64,000 bases of DNA from Stenotrophomonas maltophilia (GTDB lineage: Bacteria > Pseudomonadota > Gammaproteobacteria > Xanthomonadales > Xanthomonadaceae), in the NCBI RefSeq assembly GCF_006974125.1, contig NZ_CP037858.1, positions 2,294,001-2,358,000 on the forward strand, written 5' to 3'. A program made the translations under genes and the position numbers. Shown piece after piece: positions 23,267-32,287 of the stretch; position 1 is the first letter of the stretch; each line of letters opens with the position of its first letter. Below the pieces are notes generated by a model. It searched no databases. It was given only the letters and a program-made list of their open reading frames with translations, and was not told the origin of the DNA.

Positions 23267-23280
23267 GTCGCTTCTGCCCC
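23245..23280. repeat. GGGGACGGAGGGGATTAAG-type element, copy 3 (left flank of RAYT)
   Basis: Plus orientation, running into CGCTTCTGCCCC. It encodes the C-terminal residues and stop of the AraC gene. With the inverted copy at 24062 it brackets the transposase gene. Confidence 0.85.
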
Positions 23281-23366
23281 GCCCTACACACGCTGACGGC
23301 TTCGCCTGATGTCTTCTGCGGTGGTGGTAGCTGCACGCTGGAGACCCGCTACAGACCAGAGTGCCC

Positions 23367-24077
23367 ATGCCTCGACAAGCGCGCCTGATGCTGGCAGGCC
23401 AGCCCTATCACGTAACCCAGCGCGGTGTGAACAAGGGGGCCATCTTCGTTGACGACATCGACCGTCAGCTCTTCCTTCGTTTGTTGCACGGCGCCTTCAT
23501 GAAGCATCGCGTCGCGCTGCACGCGTACGTACTGATGGGCAATCACATCCATCTTTTGGCGACACCTTCCACCCACCAGGGCTTGGCAGACGCCATGCGC
23601 ATGCAGGGGAACAATTACGTGCAGGCGTTCAACCAGCGCCATGAACGCAGCGGCCCCCTCTGGCAAGGGCGTTTTCATTCATCGATGGTCGACAGCGATG
23701 CCTACCTTCTCAGCGTATACCGCTACATTGAACGCAATCCCGTTCGTGCCGGAATTGCCATTGCCGCCGAAGACCATCCATGGTCCAGCGTGCACGGCAA
23801 CCTGCAGCGCCGCGATGATCCATTGCTGACGCCGCATCCTGCATTCCAGTCACTGGCGCCAACCCAACACCGCAGGGCAACGCTGTATGCGGAGTTCCTC
23901 AAGGACGCAAATGCCTCGGCAGACGTGCCAGTGATCCGCGCCCACAGCGCCAGACAGCGGCCTCTGGGAGACACCGCATTCCTGCGGATGGTGGAAGAAA
24001 CGCTGGGGCGTTCCGTGGAGCTGCGCAGGCCGGAGCGGCCTCGAAAGAAGGGGACAGGAGAGGCAGAAACGACTTAA
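23367..24077 (+). mobile_element. REP-associated tyrosine transposase (RAYT, Y1/HUH family) gene
   Basis: 236 residues of the Y1_Tnp/TnpA_REP family, which nicks and joins single-stranded REP hairpins. The start motif PRQARLMLAGQPYHVTQRGV, the HUH motif in MGNHIHLLATPS, and the helix with the catalytic tyrosine YLLSVYRYIERNPVRAGI are all present; WSSVHGNL and a C-terminal extension follow. It appears intact. It lies between inverted copies of the GGGGACGG element (23245 and 24062), the expected substrate arrangement. The last residues (KKGTGEAETT) and TAA are encoded by the right element. Base composition looks less GC-rich than neighbouring genes. Confidence 0.93.
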
Positions 24078-24096
24078 TCCCCTCCGTCCCCTTTTT
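24044..24096. repeat. GGGGACGGAGGGGATTAAG-type element, copy 4 (right flank of RAYT)
   Basis: Left arm GGGGACAGGAG, then CAGAAACGACTTAATC and the full inverted arm CCCTCCGTCCCC with T5. It can fold with one bulge and would end transcription of the RAYT gene. Confidence 0.85.
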
Positions 24097-24100
24097 CTGG

Positions 24101-25285
24101 TCAGCCGGAGATGGCCAGGCGCTCGTTGTGGTAACGACGCACGGCAGCGAACCACAGCACGGCGGCCAGGCCGAGGCTGGCGCCGAGATAGATGGCCCAG
24201 ACCGCCGGCGTGATCGTCTCGTGGCGGATCACCTTCAGCAGCATCTGGTTCTGCGACAGGAACGGCACGGCGTACTGCCACAGCTCGCTCTTCAGCGGAT
24301 AGGCCACCAGCGCGTAGCCGGGCATCATCGGCAACAGCATCAGCCAGGTCATGTGGCTCTGCGCTTCCTTCATGCTCTTGGCCGCGGCCGACAGGAAGGT
24401 CAGCAGCGAGGTGCCGATCATCAGCATCGGCAACATCACCAGCAGCATCTGCAGCATCGAACTGACGTTCATGTTGAACTGGCGGCCGATGTTGCCGGGC
24501 GCGATCTGTGCGCTCACCTTGAACGCCACCAGGGTCAGCAGCAGCGACACGAACCCGACCACGCAGGCGGCCGCGATCTTGCCGCTGACAATGGCGCTGC
24601 GCGAGCCCGGTGTGGCCAGCAACGGCTCCAGTGACTGTCGCTCACGCTCGCCGGCGGTGGCGTCCATCACCAGATAGGCACCGCCGATGAACGAGGTCAG
24701 CGTGAGCAGTACCGGCAGCAGCATCGACAGGATCATGCCGCGCTTGGCCTCGGCACTGGCCAGGTCCTGGCGCGCCACGTCCAGCGGCCGTGCGACCTGC
24801 GCGTCGATGCCACGCGCCATCAGGCGCAGCGCACCGACCTGGCCGTTGTAGGTCGCCAGTGCCGCCTCCAGGCGCGCGCTGGGTACTTCTGCGGCGCGAC
24901 GGGTACTGTCCTTGATCACCTCCACCAGCGCCGGCTTGCCATCGGCCCAGTCCTTGCCGAAGTCATCGCTGATGCGCAGCGCCACGTCGATCTCCTGGCT
25001 GCGGATGGCCTCGGCCAGGTCCTTCGGTGCCGGAGCGGTGTTCAGCCCCTGCGCGGCGAGGAAACGCACCAGATTGGGGGCGTTGTCCGCACCGATGGTC
25101 GGAATCTGCAGCGGTTGTTCGATCTGGGTGCGCACCCGGCTCTCAGCCAGCTTGCCCATGCCCAGCAGCAGCACCGGGTACAGCAGCGGCCCGAACAGCA
25201 GGGTCAACAGCAGCGTGCGGCGATCACGGGAAAGATCACGCAGTTCCTTGCGCATCACCGTCATCAGGGTCGACATCATGCTCAT
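24101..25285 (-). CDS. natB: ABC-2 type transporter permease (NatB-like)
   Basis: 394 residues. The N-terminal helix after KELRDLSRDRRTLLLTLLF is followed by a large extracytoplasmic domain (about 45-185) and at least five C-terminal helices (MILSMLLPVLLTLTSFIGGA; GERERQSLEPLLATPGSR is the coupling loop). This matches NatB permeases for Na+ or drug export. Its ATG overlaps the natA stop by 4 bp (ATGA). It is the last of three genes, behind the lipoprotein hydrolase and natA. The substrate is unknown. Confidence 0.88.
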   Translation of the reverse strand: MSMMSTLMTVMRKELRDLSRDRRTLLLTLLFGPLLYPVLLLGMGKLAESRVRTQIEQPLQIPTIGADNAPNLVRFLAAQGLNTAPAPKDLAEAIRSQEIDVALRISDDFGKDWADGKPALVEVIKDSTRRAAEVPSARLEAALATYNGQVGALRLMARGIDAQVARPLDVARQDLASAEAKRGMILSMLLPVLLTLTSFIGGAYLVMDATAGERERQSLEPLLATPGSRSAIVSGKIAAACVVGFVSLLLTLVAFKVSAQIAPGNIGRQFNMNVSSMLQMLLVMLPMLMIGTSLLTFLSAAAKSMKEAQSHMTWLMLLPMMPGYALVAYPLKSELWQYAVPFLSQNQMLLKVIRHETITPAVWAIYLGASLGLAAVLWFAAVRRYHNERLAISG

Positions 25286-26028
25286 GCGTGCAGGCCCTCT
25301 TCGCTGCCGATCAGTTTCACGAACGCATCTTCCAGGTTGGATTCGCCGGCCTGCGTACGCAGTTCATCGGCGCTGCCGGCGGCCATCACCGTGCCCTTGG
25401 CGATGATCACGATGTGATCGCACAGCGCACCCACCTCCTGCATGATGTGACTGGACAGGATCACGCAGCGGCCTTCCTCGCGCAGCCCCAGCAGGAACCG
25501 GCGCAGCGCGCGGGTGGTCATCACGTCCAGGCCGTTGGTGGGTTCATCGAGGATGACGTTGCGCGGGTCGTGTACCAGCGCGCGGGCAATCGCGGTCTTG
25601 GTGCGCTGGCCCTGCGAGAAGCCATCGGTCTGGCGATCAAGGATGTCGCCCATGTCCAGGGCATGCGACAGCACCTCGATGCGTTCGCGGATGTGCTGGG
25701 CCGAGAGGCCATGCAGTTCGCCGAAGTAGGCGATGTTCTCGCGCGCGGTCAGGCGCTTGTACACGCCACGCGCATCGGGCAGCACCCCCAGGTGGCGGCG
25801 TACCTCCACCGGGTTGCGCGCTGCATCGATGCCATCGACGCTGATGCTGCCCTGGTCGGGCGTCATCAGCGTGTACAGCATGCGCATGGTGGTGGTCTTG
25901 CCGGCACCATTGGGGCCCAGCAGGCCGGTGATGCGGCCATCCTCGGCGCGGAAGCCGACGTTGGCGACCGCCTGAATGCGGCCCGTACGGGTGTCGAAAG
26001 CCTTGTGCAGGTTGTCGGCGACGATCAT
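25282..26028 (-). CDS. natA: ABC transporter ATP-binding protein (NatA-like)
   Basis: 248 residues. Walker A LLGPNGAGKTTTMRML, signature DGFSQGQRTKTAIARAL (SQGQ in place of SGGQ), Walker B NVILDEPTNGLD and switch His in LSSHIMQEV. NatA-type ATPases power NatB permeases. The start is the ATG sharing 4 bp with the upstream hydrolase stop; another ATG 9 bp upstream is possible. Translationally coupled on both sides. Confidence 0.92.
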   Translation of the reverse strand: MIVADNLHKAFDTRTGRIQAVANVGFRAEDGRITGLLGPNGAGKTTTMRMLYTLMTPDQGSISVDGIDAARNPVEVRRHLGVLPDARGVYKRLTARENIAYFGELHGLSAQHIRERIEVLSHALDMGDILDRQTDGFSQGQRTKTAIARALVHDPRNVILDEPTNGLDVMTTRALRRFLLGLREEGRCVILSSHIMQEVGALCDHIVIIAKGTVMAAGSADELRTQAGESNLEDAFVKLIGSEEGLHA

Positions 26029-27551
26029 GGTTCCCATCCGTTGAACGAGGTGAACGCCGGCACATAGCTCAGCGTGTCCAGGCAGCCGGCATCCAGCGCC
26101 TTGGCATCGGTCGTGTCGATGAACTGGCCAAGCAGGCGCGGCATGCAACCAGCCGCCAGCGTGCCGTGGCCCTGGCCGCGTGCGACCAGCGTGCGTCCAT
26201 TGGGCAGGCCCTTGAGGACCTGCTCGGCATAGCGCGGCGGCGTCACCGGGTCCAGCTCACCGGACAGCAGCAGCGCCGGTACGTCACTGCGCAGCGGCAC
26301 GGCATTGGCTGCCGGTGCCGGCCGGTGCGGCCAAACCGGGCAGGCGGCGAAGAAGGCACTGGCCACGTCGTTGCCGAACAGGCGCTCGGGATCCTCGGCC
26401 GGCGCGTGGTAGCGCGGCGCATCTTCGCTGCAGATCACCGACCACTGCATGCCACGGTTGATCTGGAAATCCATGCTGCGGTTCGCACCGCGTGCCAGCG
26501 ACGCCAGCGGTGCGTAGCGGCCGTGCGCGGCTTCATCGAGAACCAGCGGCAGCAGCGAGGAATACTGCGGCACATAGGAGAAGGCGAACGCCAGGCCGAT
26601 CACGCTGTCCGGACTCAGCACATCCTGCCGGGTCTGGTTGGTGCCGGGGTCGCGATACTCCACTGAGACCGGGGCGCGGCGCAGGGTCTCGACCACGCTG
26701 CGCAGCTGCGCACGGGTGTCGGTCGGGAAGCGCTTGCTGCAGGCGGCATCCTTGCGGCACTGCGCCGACTGCAGGGCGATCGCATCCTCGAACGTGGTGG
26801 CGAAATCGCCGCCCACCACCAGCTCGTTCGGCACCACGCCATCGATGACGATGCTGCGCGTGTGCTGTGGATAGGCACCGGCATAGCGTTGGGCCACGCG
26901 GGTACCGTAGGAGCCGCCGACCAGGTTGATGCGCTCGACGCCCAGCGCCTGACGCACCGCATCCAGATCAGCAATCGCCTCGCTGGTGGTGTAGAAGCGC
27001 GCATCGGCACGCCCCTGCAGCGAGGCGGCGCAGCGCTCGGCGTAATCGCGCAGCGAGGCTTCCGTGGGTGCGGCATCCTCGTCCATGGCCAGCTCCTTGC
27101 CATCCGCGCCAAGGCAGTTGAGGGGGTTGGAGCCGCCGGTACCGCGCTGGTCGACGAGGAAGATGTCGCGCTGCTTGCGCACCTGGCGCAGCGCGGTATC
27201 GACGATGACCGCCACTTCGCTGGCGGCCTGGCCGGGGCCACCGGCCAGGAAGAACACCGGGTCGGGCTGGCTGGAGCCGCTGCTGCCCGATTCCAGCCAG
27301 GCGATGCGCAGGCCAATGCGTCGGCCTTCGGGCTGGGCCCGGTCCTCCGGTACCTGCAGGGTGGCGCACTGCGCTTCCACGTTGGCGCTGGCGCCCTCAG
27401 TGGACAGCGTGCAGGGCTGGAAGTCGATCGTGCCGAAGCGGCGACTGGGACCATCACTGGCGCCTTCGGCGCCGGGTGACGGTGACTGGCTGCAACCGGC
27501 AAGCATCAGGCTGGCCAGCATTCCGGCCAGCGCGAGGTGGTGTCTTTGCAT
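26025..27551 (-). CDS. alpha/beta hydrolase lipoprotein (S33, TAP-like)
   Basis: 508 residues. Lipobox MLAGC (Cys19) puts it in the envelope. The fold shows the oxyanion motif FFLAGGPGQAAS, DQRGTGGSNPL, nucleophile elbow LVGGSYGTRVAQRY, and the C-terminal TAP-like domain with LLLSGELDPVTPPRYAE (Asp) and GQGHGTLAAGC (His). Relatives are prolyl or tripeptidyl aminopeptidases. It overlaps natA by 4 bp, so it is cotranscribed with an exporter; release or processing of an exported compound is a reasonable guess only. Confidence 0.88.
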   Translation of the reverse strand: MQRHHLALAGMLASLMLAGCSQSPSPGAEGASDGPSRRFGTIDFQPCTLSTEGASANVEAQCATLQVPEDRAQPEGRRIGLRIAWLESGSSGSSQPDPVFFLAGGPGQAASEVAVIVDTALRQVRKQRDIFLVDQRGTGGSNPLNCLGADGKELAMDEDAAPTEASLRDYAERCAASLQGRADARFYTTSEAIADLDAVRQALGVERINLVGGSYGTRVAQRYAGAYPQHTRSIVIDGVVPNELVVGGDFATTFEDAIALQSAQCRKDAACSKRFPTDTRAQLRSVVETLRRAPVSVEYRDPGTNQTRQDVLSPDSVIGLAFAFSYVPQYSSLLPLVLDEAAHGRYAPLASLARGANRSMDFQINRGMQWSVICSEDAPRYHAPAEDPERLFGNDVASAFFAACPVWPHRPAPAANAVPLRSDVPALLLSGELDPVTPPRYAEQVLKGLPNGRTLVARGQGHGTLAAGCMPRLLGQFIDTTDAKALDAGCLDTLSYVPAFTSFNGWEP

Positions 27552-27619
27552 CGTGCTCGTTTCCCCTGGAGGACTTTCCTGGCAACCACGACGGGCTGCC
27601 GCGGAAGATGTGACTCAAC

Positions 27620-28822
27620 TTACACGGGCACGGCGTCGTCGGCGATGGGCAGACGCGAAATCTCCGCCGGCGTGGCGCAGGCCAGGCGGTCGCGGCCTGC
27701 GGCCTTGGCCCGGTACAGCGCCGCATCCGCCGCTGCCAGCAGCGTGGACAGGTCGCCATGGCCGCCGTCCATGGCCAGGCCGATGCTGGCGGTGACCGTC
27801 ACCGGTCCGGTGGCCAGGCGCGCCGGGCACCGCTGCAGAGCGGCACGGATCGCTGCGGCCCCTGCCATTGCATCGCCCTGCGTGCTGCCGGCCATCACCA
27901 GCACGAACTCCTCACCACCGTAACGGCCCAGCAGGGCGTCGTGGCCCGGTGCACAGCGCTGCAGCAGCGCTGCGAAATGGCGCAGTACCTGGTCACCTGC
28001 CAGATGGCCCCAGCGGTCATTGATCTGCTTGAAGTGATCGACGTCGACCAGCAACAGGGCCAGTGGCCGGCCCTGCCGGCGCAGCCGCTGCAACTGCGCC
28101 TGACCATCGGCCAGCACCGCGCTGCGGTTGAGCAGCCCGGTCAAGCCATCGGTGCGCGCCGCACGCCGCAGATCGACCAGCATGCGTTCGACCAGCAGCA
28201 GCACCATCGCAAAGCACCGCGCCAGTTCCAGCATCACACCGGCAATGTAGGTGACGAACATCGGCGAACCGGTGCGCATGATGTCCTCACCGGCATCGGG
28301 TGCCACTGGCAGGAACAGGCGCACCGCGTACAGGGCCGCCTCGGCCAGGAACACTGCCGCCGCCAGGCGGCAGCTGGTGCGCTGCTGCACGGGGGCATGC
28401 CGCAGCAGCAGCCAGGCGATCCAGCCATCGACAACCAGCGCGAACACGCTGAACACCTGCAGGCGCACGCCCAGGTTTGGCCATGGCACCAGGAAGGCAA
28501 AGATGCAGGCCATGAACGCGGCCGCCATCAACAACGGCCGCCACAGCGGCAACGGCTGCTCCAGGTGCAGCGCCACGCCGCGCAGCATCATCAGCGCGCA
28601 CCCGGCCATCGCTGCATTGCCGGCCAGCACCGCCGGTGCCAGTGGCAGATAGGGACGCAGCGCCAGCAGGGTCACGCCCAGGGTGAGCAGCCACAGGCTG
28701 GCGGTCCACTGGCGCAGCACCGGCTGCCCGCGCAGCACGACCAGCAGCAGCGAGAACCCCACGGCAATGCCGATGCAGAGCAGGAAGCCAAGCACGGTGA
28801 TGGTGCGGAAATCCAGTGACAT
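27620..28822 (-). CDS. membrane-bound diguanylate cyclase
   Basis: 400 residues. The N-terminal half has about six transmembrane helices (7-28, 39-60, 64-80, 92-112, 118-139, 145-165), with a seventh hydrophobic stretch near 185. The C-terminal GGDEF domain spans about 215-385: DGLTGLLNRSAVLADGQ, VDVDHFKQINDRWGH and the active site RYGGEEFVLV. The cyclase site is intact, so it should make cyclic di-GMP. I see no RxxD inhibitory site at the usual place before GGEEF. No ligand-binding family is evident for the membrane part. Confidence 0.9.
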   Translation of the reverse strand: MSLDFRTITVLGFLLCIGIAVGFSLLLVVLRGQPVLRQWTASLWLLTLGVTLLALRPYLPLAPAVLAGNAAMAGCALMMLRGVALHLEQPLPLWRPLLMAAAFMACIFAFLVPWPNLGVRLQVFSVFALVVDGWIAWLLLRHAPVQQRTSCRLAAAVFLAEAALYAVRLFLPVAPDAGEDIMRTGSPMFVTYIAGVMLELARCFAMVLLLVERMLVDLRRAARTDGLTGLLNRSAVLADGQAQLQRLRRQGRPLALLLVDVDHFKQINDRWGHLAGDQVLRHFAALLQRCAPGHDALLGRYGGEEFVLVMAGSTQGDAMAGAAAIRAALQRCPARLATGPVTVTASIGLAMDGGHGDLSTLLAAADAALYRAKAAGRDRLACATPAEISRLPIADDAVPV

Positions 28823-28976
28823 GCAGCGCTCGTCGGCCGGGGCGGCGCGCGCATCTTAGCGCCTTGCAGCGCGATTCCCGCGGCGTTCCTCGGCTCGAGG
28901 GTGATGCGGGGTCTGAAAACGGCGAGCATGGCGGCCGGCGCATGCGCAGAATCCGCGGGAAACCAAGGAGACGCCC

Positions 28977-29462
28977 ATGCACGCGTGGTACCTCGGTGGC
29001 ATCGACCACCGCCCCTTCCTGCCCCTGTTCGAGATGAGTGACAACGCGCTCGCTGCACTGGGAATCCAGCGTCGCTGGGCAGGTGATTCGGGAGGACACC
29101 CCTGCCGGATCAGCCTGAGCGATCCTCCCCGCGGCAGCGAACTGCTCCTGCTGTCCCATGTGCACCTGCCGCTGCACTCGCCCTATCGCGCCTCCGGCCC
29201 GATCTTCGTGCAGCGCGGCGTGACCCGTTGCGTACTGCCCGCCGGGGAGGTGCCACCTTATGTGCAGCGCCGCCTGATCTCGCTGCGCGCCTATGACGCA
29301 GCGGCGCTGATGCGCAGTGCGCAGGTCTGCGCCGGCACCGAGGTCGCCACGCAGCTGGACACTATCTTCGCCGATCCAGCGGTGGCCTTTGTCCAGCTGC
29401 ACAACGCGGCACACGGCTGTTTCTCATGCCAGGCAGATCGGGTTGGCATCAACGCCACGTAA
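28977..29462 (+). CDS. DUF1203 family protein
   Basis: 161 residues, soluble. The DUF1203 pattern is present: GHPCRISLSDPPRGSELLLL, SPYRASGPIFVQ, RLISLRAYDAAALM and the C-terminal VQLHNAAHGCFSCQADR with paired Cys. The function is unknown. A ribosome site (AAGGAG) lies 7 bp before the ATG. Confidence 0.85.
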   Translation: MHAWYLGGIDHRPFLPLFEMSDNALAALGIQRRWAGDSGGHPCRISLSDPPRGSELLLLSHVHLPLHSPYRASGPIFVQRGVTRCVLPAGEVPPYVQRRLISLRAYDAAALMRSAQVCAGTEVATQLDTIFADPAVAFVQLHNAAHGCFSCQADRVGINAT

Positions 29463-29475
29463 TGCCACCTCCATG

Positions 29476-29502
29476 ACGTGATCGACGGCACGCCGATCAC
29501 GT
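29476..29502 (+). other. hairpin after DUF1203 gene
   Basis: ACGTGATCG/CGATCACGT, 9 bp with a 9-nt loop, 14 bp after the stop. A second hairpin, GTGAAGCC/GGCTTCAC, is at 29531-29555. No T-runs follow. The rest of the 29463-29695 gap has no recognised feature. Confidence 0.45.
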
Positions 29503-29695
29503 GACCATTGGCGCATCCGTTCAGCACCACGTGAAGCCTGCGGGAAGGGCTTCACATGCACAGTCACGGATCGGCACTTCCATGGTTCCGCCGCCCGCAC
29601 CACGACTCGATACTCGCTGTGGTGCCGCCGCAAGTCCGCTGCGCAGCGCAACTCCTGCGGTCACCGTTCCCTTTCGACGACCACAAGGATGCGCC

Positions 29696-30862
29696 ATGTC
29701 ATTCCGATCCACACCGTTGCTGCTGGCCACCACGTTCGCCGCCGCAGGCCTGAGCCTGGCCGGCACTGCGGCCGCCCACGGCACCATGACCACGCCGGTC
29801 AGCCGCGTCTACGCCTGCTTCCAGGGCAATCCCGAGAACCCGACCAATCCAGCCTGTGCCGCCGCCAAGGCGATCGGCGGCTCGCAGGCGTTCTACGACT
29901 GGAATGGCATCAACCAGGCCAACGCCAATGGCAACCACCAGGCGGTGGTGCCCGATGGCAAGCTGTGCAGCGGCAACAACCCGACCTTCCGCGGCCTGGA
30001 CGTGGACCGCAGTGACTGGCAGACCACGCCGATCCAGCCCGACGCGAATGGCAGGTTCACTTTCGTGTTCAAGGCCACCGCGCCGCATGCCACGCGTGAC
30101 TGGCGCTTCTTCGTCACCCGCGAAGGCTGGCAACCGGGCAGCCCCTTGCGCTGGGCCGACCTGCAGGAATTCTGCACACTGGGCAATACGCCGCTGTCGG
30201 CCGATGGCACCTACAAGCTGCAGTGCACGCTGCCGCAGCGCAGCGGCCAGCACGTGATCTACAACACCTGGCAGCGCTCGGATTCGACCGAAGCGTTCTA
30301 CACCTGCATGGACGTGCGCTTCCAGGGCGGTGGCACCACGCCGGCACCGCAGTGGCAGGATGCCGGCCCGGTCACCGCGCGCGGCGAGTTGCCGGTGGGA
30401 ACTACACTGGCGCTGCGCGTGTTCAATGCAAACGGCAATGACGTGGAACGCGTTGAGGCCACGCTGGCCAGCGGCCAGACGGCGGCCGCGCAGTGGCCGT
30501 TGGTGCTTGCCCGCAAGGTCAATGGCAGTGCCCAGCACGCGCGCGTGGGCGTGCTCGCCAATGGCGTGATCACGCCGACCGCCTCGGCCACCGACAACCG
30601 CGTGTACCTGAAGGATGGCAACCGCTTCCAGCTCGACACGAAGGTGCCGGACCCGGGCACGCCGTCGCCGGGCGGCGATTTCGACCATGTGTACCCCGCC
30701 GGTATCGGCAGCTACGTGCCGGGCCAGACCGTGGTGAAGGGCACCGACGGCAAGCTGTACGCCTGCCGCCCGTTCCCGGAGGGTGCCTGGTGCAACGTCA
30801 ATGCCGAGGCATACCGGCCGGGCGTGGGTGCCGCCTGGCGGGATGCGTGGATCGCGTACTGA
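29696..30862 (+). CDS. lytic polysaccharide monooxygenase, AA10 with CBM5/12 (copy 1)
   Basis: 388 residues, secreted. After a 27-residue signal peptide the mature chain starts with His28 (HGTMTTP), the copper-ligand His of AA10 enzymes; the second brace His is His131 (TAPHATRDW). The AA10 domain (28-about 205) is followed by a GbpA-like immunoglobulin-type linker domain (about 210-320, QWPLVLARKVNGSAQHARVG) and a C-terminal CBM5/12 chitin-binding module (VYPAGIGSYVPGQTVVKG; WRDAWIAY). It oxidatively cleaves crystalline chitin. The next gene is a paralogue of exactly the same length. Confidence 0.95.
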   Translation: MSFRSTPLLLATTFAAAGLSLAGTAAAHGTMTTPVSRVYACFQGNPENPTNPACAAAKAIGGSQAFYDWNGINQANANGNHQAVVPDGKLCSGNNPTFRGLDVDRSDWQTTPIQPDANGRFTFVFKATAPHATRDWRFFVTREGWQPGSPLRWADLQEFCTLGNTPLSADGTYKLQCTLPQRSGQHVIYNTWQRSDSTEAFYTCMDVRFQGGGTTPAPQWQDAGPVTARGELPVGTTLALRVFNANGNDVERVEATLASGQTAAAQWPLVLARKVNGSAQHARVGVLANGVITPTASATDNRVYLKDGNRFQLDTKVPDPGTPSPGGDFDHVYPAGIGSYVPGQTVVKGTDGKLYACRPFPEGAWCNVNAEAYRPGVGAAWRDAWIAY

Positions 30863-30871
30863 TCATACGGT

Positions 30872-30901
30872 CGAGAGGCGGTGCCACTGCATCGCCTCTC
30901 G
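30872..30901 (+). terminator. hairpin between the two LPMO genes
   Basis: CGAGAGGCG/CGCCTCTCG, perfect 9 bp, 12-nt loop, 9 bp after the stop. It lacks a T-run, so it may be a processing or stability hairpin. Confidence 0.4.
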
Positions 30902-31031
30902 CCTGCAGGAAGTGGGTACGACTGCGCAGAAGCAATTTCGCGGCCGCGAGTTTCGTACTGTTCCTATGGTGATCGTCAGTTCGCATGTGAAGACTCCTCC
31001 CGGCAGTTCCACCCTTCCAGAGGAGATCTCC

Positions 31032-32198
31032 ATGCATCTGTCCCATCGGGCCGCGCTCGCGCTGTCCGCCATCGCTGGCCTGGCCCTGTCCGGCGGCGCC
31101 TTCGCCCACGGCACCATGTCCAAGCCGCTCAGCCGCGTGAAGCAGTGCTACGAGGGCAACCCGGAGAACCCGACCAACCCGGCCTGCGCTGCGGCCAAGG
31201 CCATTGGTGGCGCGCAGCCGTTCTATGACTGGAACGGCGTCAACCAGGCGGCCGCGCACGGCAACCATCAGGCCGTCGTTCCGGATAGCCAGTTGTGCAG
31301 TGGTGGCAACAGCAAGTTCCGCGGCCTCGACCTGAACCGCAGCGACTGGCCGACCTCGCCGATCCGCGCCGATGCACGCGGCCGGTACACCTTTGAATTC
31401 CTTGCACCGGCACCGCACGCCACCCGCGAGTGGAAGTTCTACGTCACCCGTGACGGCTGGAAGGCCAGCGACGGTCTGCGCTGGTCGGACCTGGAAGCGT
31501 TCTGCACGCTGGGCAACGTGCCGCTGTCCGAGGGCGGTGTCTACAAGCTGGACTGCCCGCTGCCCAAGCGCAGCGGCCAGCACATCATCTACAACACCTG
31601 GCAGCGCTCGGATTCGGGTGAAGCCTTCTACACCTGTGTGGATGTGCGCTTCGAAGACGGTGATGGCGTCACCCCGCCGCCGCAATGGCAGGATGCCGGC
31701 CCGGTCACCGCGCGCGGTGCATTGGAAGCAGGCACCACGGTGACCCTGCGCGTGTTCAACGCCAACGGCAACGATCTGGAACGTCCGGAAATCACCCTGG
31801 CCGCCGGCCAGACCGCTGCAGACCAGTGGCCGCTGGCGCTGGCGCGCAAGGTCAACGGCAGCGCCCAGCACGCCCGGGTGGGTGTAATGAGGAACGGCGT
31901 CATCACGCCGGTGGCGTCGGCGACCGGGAACCGTGTCTATCTCAAGCCGGGCAACCGCTTCGAACTGGAAACCCGGATTCCGGGGCCGGGCCCGATCGAT
32001 CCGCCGGGCGGCGACTACGATTTCGTGTACCCGGCCGGTATCGGCAGCTACAAGCCTGGCGAGACCGTGGTGAAGGGCACCGATGGCACGCTGTACGCCT
32101 GCCGCCCGTTCCCGGAAGGCGCCTGGTGCAACATCAATGCCGATGCCTACCGCCCGGGCACCGGGTTCGCCTGGCGGGATGCCTGGATCGCGTACTGA
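31032..32198 (+). CDS. lytic polysaccharide monooxygenase, AA10 with CBM5/12 (copy 2)
   Basis: 388 residues with the same domain order as the preceding gene. The signal peptide is 25 residues; mature His26 (HGTMSKP) and His129 (APAPHATREW) form the histidine brace. His129 is residue 104 of the mature chain, the same index as in copy 1. The CBM5/12 module ends WRDAWIAY, as in copy 1. A strong ribosome site (AGAGGAGATCTCC) and a 169-bp gap suggest its own promoter or an internal start. Clear tandem duplication with many scattered differences. Confidence 0.95.
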   Translation: MHLSHRAALALSAIAGLALSGGAFAHGTMSKPLSRVKQCYEGNPENPTNPACAAAKAIGGAQPFYDWNGVNQAAAHGNHQAVVPDSQLCSGGNSKFRGLDLNRSDWPTSPIRADARGRYTFEFLAPAPHATREWKFYVTRDGWKASDGLRWSDLEAFCTLGNVPLSEGGVYKLDCPLPKRSGQHIIYNTWQRSDSGEAFYTCVDVRFEDGDGVTPPPQWQDAGPVTARGALEAGTTVTLRVFNANGNDLERPEITLAAGQTAADQWPLALARKVNGSAQHARVGVMRNGVITPVASATGNRVYLKPGNRFELETRIPGPGPIDPPGGDYDFVYPAGIGSYKPGETVVKGTDGTLYACRPFPEGAWCNINADAYRPGTGFAWRDAWIAY

Positions 32199-32204
32199 GG
32201 CAGG

Positions 32205-32235
32205 CACCGGGGGCGGCATGACGCCGCCTCCGGTG
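32205..32235 (+). terminator. hairpin terminator after LPMO copy 2
   Basis: CACCGGGGGCGGC-ATGAC-GCCGCCTCCGGTG, 13 bp with one G-U-type mismatch, 6 bp after the stop. It is followed by GGTATTTCC. Confidence 0.55.
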
Positions 32236-32257
32236 GGTATTTCCAGGCGTCGTGGGG

Positions 32258-32278
32258 TTGCCGGCCAGCGGCCGGCAC
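32258..32278. repeat. SMAG palindrome lacking the CTAC end
   Basis: TTGCCGGCCAGCGGCCGGCAC, a truncated member of the common subfamily, 10 bp from the reductase stop. Confidence 0.75.
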
Positions 32279-32287
32279 CAGCCGGAC

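Noticed and set aside
24101..27551. Defence island around the RAYT
   Set aside because: Neighbours are a regulator, an exporter and a hydrolase with normal codon use; no nuclease, toxin or restriction gene is present.
28860..28975. Possible small gene between the diguanylate cyclase and DUF1203 genes
   Set aside because: No frame with a ribosome site or protein-like composition; probably promoter region.
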